From positions 35,475,001 through 35,539,000 of the forward strand of contig NC_059385.1 in NCBI RefSeq assembly GCF_019703515.2: a DNA stretch of 64,000 nt, read 5' to 3'. Position numbers and translations under genes: made by a program. Positions 55,945-64,000 of this stretch are shown here, piece by piece. Source of the DNA: Myxocyprinus asiaticus (Eukaryota > Chordata > Actinopteri > Cypriniformes > Catostomidae). The notes beneath the pieces were generated by a model, which saw only the letters and a list, made by a program, of their open reading frames with translations, did no database searches and was not told where the DNA came from. The number at the start of each line of letters is the position of its first letter. The stretch's first letter is position 1.

Positions 55945-56560
55945 ACGTAGCTGGGGAGGGTGGCTCATCTTGGCTTGAATGAAATGTAAGAGCCCCGTGG
56001 ATGTGCAGTTGAACAGGGGGTTTGATGAAAAAATGCAGTCAGGAGGAGCGGTTCCATCAGGCCCTCGGTGATGGTGACTAAAGCCGAGGAGGGTGGCTCA
56101 TCTCGGCATGCATTGGGAGTGCGTGTGCGAAGCCAGGGAGGGTGGCTCATCTCGACTTGAATGACATGTCCAAGCCCCCTGGATATGCATTTGAACAGGG
56201 GGTTTGATGAAAAAATGCAGTCGAGGAGGGTGGCTCATCTCGGCAGGCATTGGGAGTGCGTGTGCGAAGCCAGGGAGGGTGGCTCATCTCGACTTGAATG
56301 ACATGTCCAAGCCCCCTGGATATGCATTTGAACAGGGGGTTTGATGAAAAAATGCAGTCGAGGAGGGTGGCTCATCTCGGCAGGCATTGGGAGTGCGTGT
56401 GCGAAGCCAGGGAGGGTGGCTCATCTCGACTTGAATGACATGTCCGAGCCCCCTGGATGTGCATTTGAACAGGGGGTTTGATGAAAAAATGCAGTCGGGA
56501 GCGTGTTCTCCATACCCTCAGTGATGGTGACTGAAGCCGAGGAGGGTGGATCAGATCGCG
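55945..56560. repeat. 137-bp tandem array (three full units plus partial flanks)
   Basis: gaggagggtggctcatctcgg starts at 56086, 56223 and 56360, giving an exact 137-bp period. Within each unit agggtggctcatctcg occurs twice, so the unit itself contains a smaller duplication. Partial or variant units flank both sides, sharing gtgatggtgactaaagcc (near 56070) and gtgatggtgactgaagcc (near 56520). Minus-strand open frames across it come from the repeat. Confidence 0.92.
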
Positions 56561-57176
56561 GGTCCAAAAGCTGAGTTTTTTGTCGACAGTACAGCAGTAA
56601 CATGCTATAACTGCACACCGTGCGTAAAAGTGCAAACACAAACAAACACAGTCCATGGTTTTCCACTCCAAACCTTCGCAAATCGGCATCAGGGATATAT
56701 ACAACCTTCATATCGTTGTTTTCATCTTTTCATTAGCTACACAAGGCATCAGTCAAAAATTATCTAGTTTTTCATTGGCCGGCTTTATCCAGAGACAAAC
56801 ATGGATGACGCAAATCTTTACATCACTCGTGTCGACTGTCCTGTTTTGAGTGACTACCCAATCATAACTGCACAGAAAATTTTGAGGGAGGGCTAATTGT
56901 TTTCGTACGACCCTCCCAAATATCATGTTTGGGTGTTTTACTACTGAAAAACTACACAGAGTGTAAGATTTCGAGAATGGGCATGAATGATAATGTGTTG
57001 AATATGTAAAACCTGAACAAAGACAAACTGATCAATATTTCTTCATATTTGTACATTTTTGGACTAAAATCTCTAATGGATTTTATTTATTGGAAAAGCA
57101 TACCGAAATTTGGAGGATTGTGCTCATCTTTGTTTGGCTGGAAGACAATAAAGATCAGAACTTCTGGTTTCATTTT
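56561..57176. other. unassigned DNA
   Basis: No coding signal or recognised repeat between the tandem array and the SINE. Confidence 0.5.
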
Positions 57177-57185
57177 CCATGTTTT

Positions 57186-57601
57186 TTTTTTCTCCCAATT
57201 TGGAATGCCCAATTGCCAATGTGCTTTTAAGTCCTCATGGTCACATAGTGATTTGCCTCACTCCGGGTGGTGGAGGACGAATCCCAGCTGCCTCCGTGTC
57301 AACCCATGCATCTTATCATGTGGCTTGTTGAGCATGTTGCCACGGAGACATAGTGCGTGTGGAGGCTTCATGCCATCCACCACGGCATCCATGCTCAACT
57401 CACCATGCGCCCCAACGAGAATGAACCACATTATAGCGACCATGAGGAGGTTACCCCATGTGACTCTACCCTCCCTAGCAACCGGGCCAATTTGGTCGAT
57501 TAGGAGACCTGGCTGGAGTCACTCAGCATGCCCTGGGATTTGAACTAGCGAACTCCAGGGGTGGTAGCCAGCATCTTTACCACTGAGCTACCCTGGCCCC
57601 C
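57186..57601 (-). mobile_element. tRNA-derived SINE
   Basis: Minus orientation: the T-run at 57182-57191 is the 3' A-tail. The right end is the tRNA-like head. On the minus strand tagctcagtggtaaagatg (A-box region, near 57590) and agttcaaatccca (B-box region, near 57540) are good polymerase III promoter elements. The flanks repeat ccatgtttt (57177-57185 and 57602-57610). The body (gaggaggttaccccatgtga, cttgttgagcatgttgcca) matches a very common cyprinid SINE I recall. It is not a tRNA gene: no cloverleaf end or anticodon arm is kept. Confidence 0.88.
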
Positions 57602-57610
57602 CCATGTTTT

Positions 57611-58049
57611 GATTTTCACTCATGACACGTTTAATAAAGTCTTATTCTTGTAACTTTGCAATCGTCAAAATCTCTTTAAAATATCAAATCTTGAGACCCA
57701 TATCTTTCAAATGATATATTGGATGTCAATATTAATTTACAATTTCACAGTTTAAACATGCATTAAATATAAATTAAATGTAAATAAATCTGCAAGTGGG
57801 TCATTTTTGACCCAACCGTCATTAAGAGGTATATGTGCCTGGTCATTAAGACACCTGAGCATCAGCAACATAATATTTCAAATTAAACATTCACTAGCAA
57901 ATATTGGAAAAAGTTAAACATGAAAAGGTAAAAAATATGAAAAATTTAAAGGCATCCCTTTTCACAAATTATCAGAGCAAGTGTCATGAACATGTGATAC
58001 AGTACATGACCTCTATACTACAGTACTGTAATGTAAAGAACACCCATCA
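57611..58049. other. unassigned DNA with a palindromic gggtca word
   Basis: gggtcatttttgaccc at 57798-57813 resembles the ends seen near 16341 and 16546; no second end within 500 bp. Otherwise AT-rich and without signal. Confidence 0.4.
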
Positions 58050-58903
58050 TTGGCAATGTTGTTTAAAATATTTAACTGCATGATTTTTAATAGTTAATCA
58101 CAGATTTTAAAAATGCTGAAATGACTCTCTATATATACATCTTATTTGTCAAGATGTATATTAATGTGCATGTGTAGAAATGTTGGAAATTATTCACATT
58201 AATAAAGTTACATTCCCGCTCCACCACACTGAGTGGGAGCTCTTACGCAGAAGAAAAATAGAAAAAAGAGGTTGCGCTAACCTAACTTTTCCCGATATTT
58301 TCCACATTTTCTCTACTGTATGTGGTATATGTGGGTCTTTTCTCTCTCTCCCTAGAGAGTGTGTGTGTTTGATTGCATGCTGGAGAGAGAGAGAGAGAGA
58401 GAGAGACAATACACTCTAATTCAGCGCAAGAGAAACGAAAGATTGAGCAAAGTGCTCCGTGTTCACTCTATTCACACTTTAGCGTAATTCCAAATATATT
58501 TGCATAGCCTATATTTGAAAATGTATTTTCATAAAATACACAGAACGCAGTTTGTGGACTAAGGAATTTTCCTCTTGCAGTCACCATATGAACAAGTGCA
58601 ACTGAATTAATATGTAGTTTTAGTTTGCTGTGGCTGCATTTGTTTTGTACAAAAAAATTACCGTTAAGAGGTCTCCATCACTTTGATGCTCTGTGTTTGT
58701 GTGTGCGTCTCTGAGTAAGGTCCCCCCAGTAACATTACAAAAGTTCCGCCCTATTGCAACTAGTGTTTAGATAACTCTCACACAGAACAGAATAGAATGC
58801 CAGAATCTAATATCAAATTGGTAATTACATTAATCACATTAAAAAAATAAACATTCTGTCAAACATTGTAAATTAATCGCATGCGTTAATTTCGACAGCC
58901 TTA
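58050..58903. mobile_element. possible hAT-type MITE (…gttaatttcgacagcc end)
   Basis: The right end aaattaatcgcatgcgttaa followed by tttcgacagcctta resembles the agggctgtcgaaattaacgc termini of an abundant fish MITE. The left side (ttaactgcatga, agttaatcacagatttt near 58070-58105) is a decayed match to the inverse. Interior without coding signal apart from low-complexity frames. Confidence 0.45.
58382..58406. repeat. (GA)n microsatellite
   Basis: About 12 ga units. Frames across it are artefacts. Confidence 0.95.
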
Positions 58904-59452
58904 GTGGTGCAGGCTGATCCAGCAGATGGAAAATAACTCCAATAACTCTTTTGTAGATTTGTAGAAGGAATAACAATTTTAATTGGTAAAATTTTATAAA
59001 TTAAATTAAATCAATTATAATGAACACTGAATAAATGTAAAATAAAGTAATACATTTTGAATATTTAGTAAATAGGTCTTAAAGATATAACTAAGTCTAT
59101 AGTATGTTCTCTCATCTAATGAACTTAGTCAAATAAAGGATTAAGATAGACTGAGGCCTCAGAGATGTAGTCTTTGCAGAGATCGAGGATAGAAGTGCTG
59201 AAAAGATATTTGTTCAAACCTATATAATACAAATATGCATGCGAGCTTGGTTTATCTCAGTATTTTTGTTCTGACAGAGAAAACAACACATTCAGCCTGG
59301 GTCTCGATGACATTCAAGGCCTAAAATTGTGTAAGCAGTATTATATAAGATATAATGGTTTTTATCATAACCTAACTAATTCTAGTACTTAGTTAGGTAT
59401 TATGAGTAACAAAACATAGTCACTGAACATTGAACAAGAAAAGAAATACTTG
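58904..59452. other. unassigned DNA
   Basis: AT-rich, without coding signal, up to the 5' leader of LINE copy E. Confidence 0.5.
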
Positions 59453-59579
59453 CGGTGCCATGCGAGATTCGGATGTGTGAACAGCGAGCTCTGCGCACTT
59501 TGCTAATTTGAATACTTTTTGTGTCATAAACTGGTGAGATTCGATACACCCTGATTTTTAACTGTTCTAGGAAGACAAT

Positions 59580-60424
59580 ATGTCAAAGAATTCAAAATCC
59601 TCGAGCTCTGGAGACATTAAAAGACAATTACGTGCCCAAGCTGAAGCCCCTGAGCAGCAGGCCGAAAGCCCGGGAGTCAATTTGGATGGTGAAGTAAAGG
59701 AAATTCGGCGTCAATTGATGAATGTGTCGGCAATGCTGACGAAGGTCGTTGCTGACTTGGAGGATTTTGCTGTAATATGTCGATCTATCCCTGCCATGGA
59801 GACGAAATTTACTGAGATGATTACAAGAGTGGGGGATGTCGAGAAACGGATCTATTATCTGGAGTCATTGGAGAGGGAATTAGCTGCTAACCCGCTAGCG
59901 ACCAAGGCAGATTTGGAGTGCATCTGGGAAAAGTTGGAAAACTTGGAGAATCGAAACCGGCAAAACAACGTCCAAATTGTTGGAATTCCTGAGGACGAAG
60001 AAGGCCGAGATATGGTGAAATTCCTAGACGGGCTCTTCCCGAGTCTGCTCGACATAGCAGGCCATAAGCTGGAAATTGAGCGAGCTCACAGAGTTCCGGC
60101 TCTGAGATCTGCGGAGGGAGAGAGGCCCGATCAATTCTAGTCAAATTTCTGAGCTCATCCAATAAAGATCTCATGTTACGAGAGGCGAGGTGTAAAGGAA
60201 GGCTTTCTTGGAAGAACCACAGCATTTTGTTGTTCCCAGACTTTGTGAATTTGACAAGAGAAAAACATGATCGATTCAAGGAATGCAAGAAACTCTTACA
60301 TCAACAGAAGGTCGCTTTTGCACTGATGTTCCTAGCCAAATTGAGAATAGATACTAAGGATGGCCGCAAAATATTTACATGCCCACAGCAAGCAATGTCC
60401 TTCATAAAGTCAATGACTGAGTAA
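59580..60424 (+). pseudogene. L1-like LINE ORF1, copy E, one-base deletion
   Basis: Starts MSKNSKSSSSGDIKRQLR and keeps the coiled-coil region (EIRRQLMNVSAMLTKVVADL) and RNA-binding NRQNNVQIVGIPEDEEG, LEIERAHRVPALR. Total span is 845 bp against 846 in intact copy C. The single missing base lies near 60128, where copy C has gccccgatc and this copy gcccgatc. After it the reading continues in the next frame (CKGRLSWKNHSILLF..ECKKLLHQQKVAF) to the shared stop. Otherwise unbroken. Confidence 0.9.
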
Positions 60425-60590
60425 GTTATTTGTGGTTCTCATGTTGCAGCCAAGTGAGCCTGACTCGATGAACATCCACTTGATCGTCCGAGGAAGCTGA
60501 GTGCCTTTTTTTTTGGTTTGTTTTTTTGTGCTGGTTCCACCTAGCGGCTGGAGTTTGTTTTGTGTTTTGTGCATGGGGTTAAATGTTAGT

Positions 60591-62929
60591 ATGAGTGGAT
60601 TGTCTCTCTCCATGTGGAATGTGAATGGGTTGGGGCACCCCATAAAAAGAAGGAAAGTCATTTCTCTTCTTAAATGTACAAAATATGATATTGTGTTTCT
60701 TCAAGAAACGGATCTTTCCCTGCAGGAAGCTGAAAAATTGTGCTGATATGTGCTGGCTCAAGTAAGAGCAGGGGAGTCATTACATTGATAAGTAAGCATC
60801 TACAATTCAAATGTATCAAACAGATTAAAGATAAATTAGGAAGAGTCATTAATTTTTTAGCAGAAATTCAGGGGCAAAGTCTGATTTTGGCTAATATCTA
60901 CACACCTAACACTGATGATCAGGGCTTTTTTATAGATCTTGAAGGGATATTGCAAGAATATTGTGAGGAGACTTTTATCTATTGATGGACTCAGTCCTTG
61001 ATCATAGTGAAGCAAAAGTGTGCAAGCCCCCTAGAGCAACACTGACACTTCATAGGATGTGTAAAAATCTTGGTCTTACAGATATTTGAAGGCTTTTGAA
61101 CCCATCCGGTAGGGACTATACATTTTTCCATCAGTCCATAAGATTTATTCTAGAATAGATATTTGTTTTTTATATATCTAAGTCCCTCATTTCATCTGTT
61201 GTTGATTGCTCAATTGGAAACATCTTAGTCTCAGATCACGCCCTGGTGAGTTTAGAGGTGTTGCCACATACGGTGAAAAAGAAATCATAAAGTTTGTGCT
61301 TTAATGTTTCCCTTTTGCAAAATCCTGAATTCCAACAAATGTTAAAGGCTAAAATCAATGTTTATATAGAGACCACCTGGTCCTCAGTATCCGAGAACTC
61401 GTGGAGTTGGAAGGGAATATTAAAAGTGCCGAGGCAGTGCTGAAGCGCCGAATTTCGTCAGAACTCACCCGACTGAAATACAGATATAATACTATTTTGT
61501 CACGGAAGGTGGAGTTTTGGCTATTCAGGGCAAGACAGTCATATTTTGAGTCAGGGGACAAAGGAGGGAAGCTTTTGGCTAGATATATAAAGCAGAGAGA
61601 GTCTTTTTCTACCTTTCCCTCAGTGAAATCTGCTGGTGGTGAAATTTTTACCTCAACCACTGATATTAATAATGCTTTTAAATAATTCTATCTTGATCTC
61701 TATAGTTCCACGTCTTCGTCTACTGATGAAGATATTAGAAACTTTGTGGAACCATTAGAACTCCCTAAACTGACGAATGAGCAAAACAATTCTCTTGATT
61801 CTGAGTTAACCTTGGAGGAGCTTGGTGAGGTAATTAAGGCCTTGCCTACAGGCAAGGCTCAGGGGCCAGATGGCTTTGCCACTGAGTTTTTTAGATCTTA
61901 TGCTACAGAATTGGCTCCACTTTTGCTAGATGCTAATACGGAATCATTAAATAATGGAAAGCTTCCGCCAACCATGACGCAAGCCCGGATCAGTCTAATT
62001 CTTAAAAAGGACAAAGATCCAAGCAAGTGTAAGAGTTACCATCCAATTTCCCTGATCCAGCTAGACGTTAAAATATTGTTACAAATTTTGGCTAACCAAT
62101 TAAGTAAAATTGTGACATCTGTTATACATATAGATCATGTGGGGTTTATTCGGGCCGTAGCTTTTCTGATAATATTAGGCATTTCATCAATATCATGTGG
62201 TCAGTGGCGAATGATCAGATTCCAGTCACTGCCATCTCACTTGACGCCAAAAAGCCATTTGATATGGTAGAATGGGATTATCTTTTTAAGATTTTGGAAA
62301 TACATGGGTTTGAGAATACATTTATTGGATGGATTAAGTTACTTTATATACACCCGGTAGCAGCGGTACAAAGAAATAGATTAATTTCAGATTACTTTAC
62401 TCTGGATAGGGGCACCCAGCAGGGTTGCCCTCTTTCCCCATTATTGTTCTGTCTTGCCCTGGAACCATTAGCAGCCTCGATAAGAAAGGAGGAGGATTTT
62501 CCAGGGGTGATGGCGGGAGGTGTGGTGCATAAGCTTTTGCTTTATGCAGATGGTATTTCTATTATTCATCTATGACCCTCCTAAATCTATGCCTTGCCTC
62601 CACAGAATTATTAATTCCTTTTCTAAGTTCTCAGGATACAGAGATAACTGGTCTAAATCTGAAGCTTTGACTCTGACGGCGTACTGCCCAGTAACGGCTT
62701 TTCAGCCGGGTGCCTTTCAATGGCCCAAACAGGGCATTAAGCATTTGGGTATTTTATTCCCAACAAATTTGTGTTATTTAGTTAGAGTTAATTTTGACTC
62801 TTTAATAAAAAGGTTTGCAATGTGGGCAGGTGGGCTTCATTACATTTATCGATGATTGGGAAGGTTAATGTTATTAAAATGAATTGTATTCCAAAATTCA
62901 ACTACCTGCTTCAGTCTCTCCCTATAGAT
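60591..62929 (+). pseudogene. LINE ORF2, copy E, broken
   Basis: Starts MSGLSLSMWNVNGLGHPIKR with FLQETDLSL (glutamate). The endonuclease then loses about 60 bp near 60740 and the GGDFN block near 60960. Reverse-transcriptase blocks are present: GKAQGPDGFATEFF (PGPDG altered to QGPDG), SLDAKKPFDMVEWDYLF (catalytic-region DAEKAF altered) and [16 protein letters not shown]. The YADD box reads LLYADGISI near 62540, so the second aspartate is gone. Frames break near 61085, 61290, 61684, 62150, 62570 and 62850. Clearly inactive, and older-looking than copy C. Confidence 0.9.
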
Positions 62930-63139
62930 CAAATCCCTTTATTGTCACTAAACCATATACACAAGTGCAACAGTGGGTGAAAATCTTGGGTGCAGTTCCA
63001 AGCAACATATCTGGATGTGGATATGGGAACGTTTCCGCCGGCTCAATCCCCACGGACCTCCCAGCCCCCAGCACACTCGTTCTGCCCGGTAGAGTTCACG
63101 AGCGAGGTAGGCGGTCCGCCTCAGGGTAGATTTAATATC
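62930..63139. repeat. unrecognised repeat piece between copy E and DIRS-like sequence
   Basis: aaatccctttattgtcacta followed by ccatatacacaagtgcaaca and cttgggtgcagttccaagca is wording I have seen often in fish repeats but cannot assign. The GC content rises sharply after 63020. No coding claim. Confidence 0.35.
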
Positions 63140-63290
63140 TAGTTCAGGGCTCACGAGAAGGAGGAGTTATCGGTTGCAGCATCGGAGGGTGGGCTTCTGC
63201 TTTTGGAAGCAGACAAATCTTCTGAGCTCCCACTCTCGGGCGGTAGAGCTCAGGATGAGGCGGACACTGAGTTGGCAGCCGTGCTTGCCG
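63140..63290 (+). pseudogene. DIRS-like gag fragment
   Basis: Plus-strand reading KEELSVAASEGGLLLLEADK, then SSELPLSGGRAQDEADTELA, the acidic N-terminal gag segment found in fish DIRS-like retrotransposons (recognised from memory). About 50 codons are left. At about 63288 it stops being gag-like and the next bases read as tyrosine recombinase on the other strand. So a fragment joined head to head with the pol piece. Confidence 0.6.
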
Positions 63291-64000
63291 ACTGTGCATC
63301 TCTGGGGGTCTTCACGTCGGGAAGAACACCACTTAGCGAACAGATGCCACTTCAAGGCATACAGGCACCTCATAGAGGGAGCCCTAGCCTGAGTGATCGT
63401 GTCTACCACCGTGGGTGGCCACTTAGGTCTTCCACGTCCCATCCAGGGGCCAGACGTGGAGATTACAGAGGTCTGGTTGCGGGTGCCAGATGGTGCCCCG
63501 TCCCTGAGAAAGAAGGTCCTTCCTCAGGGGAATTCGCCGGGAGGGGCTGTCGTGAGGAGCGTGAGATCCGAGAACCACGTCTGGGTGGGCCAGTAAGGTG
63601 CTACTAGGATGACCTGCTCCTCATCCTCCCTGACCTTGCACAGGGTCTGTGCAAGTAGGCTCACTGGGGGAAAACGCGTATTTGCGTAGTCTAGAGGGCC
63701 AGCTGTGTGCCAGCGCATCTATACTGAGGGGTGCCTCAGTGAGGGCGACATGCTCTAGGGGAACCCCTGCCCGTAGAAATGCAAGGTCGGTCCAAGGGCT
63801 GAAGAGGCGGTGACAGATAGGCATGATGGCCACACGATGTGTCCCGCGACGCCATGCCCATCTCGGGACTTGAGTCTGAAGCCAGTGCTGAAGCGGTCTC
63901 ATATGCATCAACCCAAGTGGTGTGGCTGCCGCTGAGGATGCCATGTGCCCCAGGAGCCTCTGAAAAATTTTCAGTGGAACCGCTGCTCTCTGTCTGAACG
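63291..64000 (-). pseudogene. DIRS-like pol fragment: RT/RNase H end and tyrosine recombinase start
   Basis: Minus strand, entering from beyond the window. Near 63930-63740 come PLGLMHMRPLQHWL and SPWTDLAFLRAGVPLE of the RT/RNase H region, then ALAHSWPSRLRKYAF (near 63690) and, in another frame, PPVSLLAQTLCKVREDEEQV and LVAPYWPTQTWF (near 63590). Near 63390-63310 follows APSMRCLYALKWHLFAKWC, the N-terminal core-binding part of a tyrosine recombinase. The order RT, RNase H, recombinase is that of DIRS elements, which integrate with a tyrosine recombinase instead of an integrase. Shifts near 63700 and 63480 break it. Confidence 0.75.

Larger units (their letters stand above)
59453..62929 (+). 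mobile_element. L1-like LINE copy E, 3' truncated
   Basis: Plus-strand copy with 5' leader (gccatgcgagattcggatg..., gagctctgcgcactttgcta), ORF1, a short inter-ORF spacer and ORF2 up to the middle of the post-reverse-transcriptase region. Sequence follows copy A and C wording to cagtctctccctatagat (62929), then switches to unrelated DNA. The 3' third and tail are missing. Confidence 0.9.

Noticed and set aside
57500..57601. A tRNA gene on the minus strand
   Set aside because: A- and B-box words are present, but the body, A-tail and flanking ccatgtttt duplication show a SINE head.
58180..58419. Open frames on both strands near 58.2-58.4 kb
   Set aside because: They run through a GA microsatellite and a MITE-like region and lack any domain.

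Overview
This is eukaryotic, almost certainly teleost fish and probably cypriniform, nuclear DNA. The evidence is one host coding exon whose protein clearly belongs to vertebrate chondroitin sulfate synthase 3 (chsy3), with the rest AT-rich non-coding DNA full of fish-type repeats: Tc1-like transposons, hAT elements including a Tol2-like end, an L1-like LINE family, an L2-type LINE, a tRNA-derived SINE and a DIRS-like retrotransposon. The genus cannot be fixed from the sequence alone.

Layout. 1-21023 is presumed intron of chsy3; it carries a Harbinger-like end, a hAT element split by an L1-like LINE (copy A), several MITE-like repeats, a second hAT with a perfect 8-bp target duplication and a transposase remnant, a terminal-inverted-repeat element containing an exon-like reading frame, and a long near-perfect palindrome. 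21024-22589 is the terminal coding exon of chsy3, preceded by a good splice acceptor. 22590-30750 is 3' flank with a dead Tc1-like transposon and mostly unassigned DNA.

30750-49312 is a stack of nested retroelements. An L2-type LINE is cut by a near full-length minus-strand L1-like LINE (copy B) with a 16-bp target duplication. Copy B is itself cut by a plus-strand L1-like LINE (copy C, with an intact ORF1), by a Tc1-like transposon and by a LINE 3' fragment. A further deleted L1-like piece (copy D) abuts the broken L2 end.

50636-53872 holds three more Tc1-like copies, one inside another. 53874-54740 is a 51-bp minisatellite with a 153-bp higher-order repeat and an inverted first unit, followed by a Tol2-like hAT end (54840), a 137-bp tandem array (55945-56560) and a SINE (57186-57601). 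59453-62929 is a fifth L1-like copy (E), truncated at its 3' end. The window closes in DIRS-like gag and RT/RNase H/tyrosine-recombinase fragments that face each other.

Only chsy3 is a convincing host gene. The transposon reading frames are broken except ORF1 of copy C. I found no convincing new molecular system. The most unusual items are the organised minisatellite, the nested-insertion record, the variable spacer modules inside the L1-like family, and the intronic palindrome.
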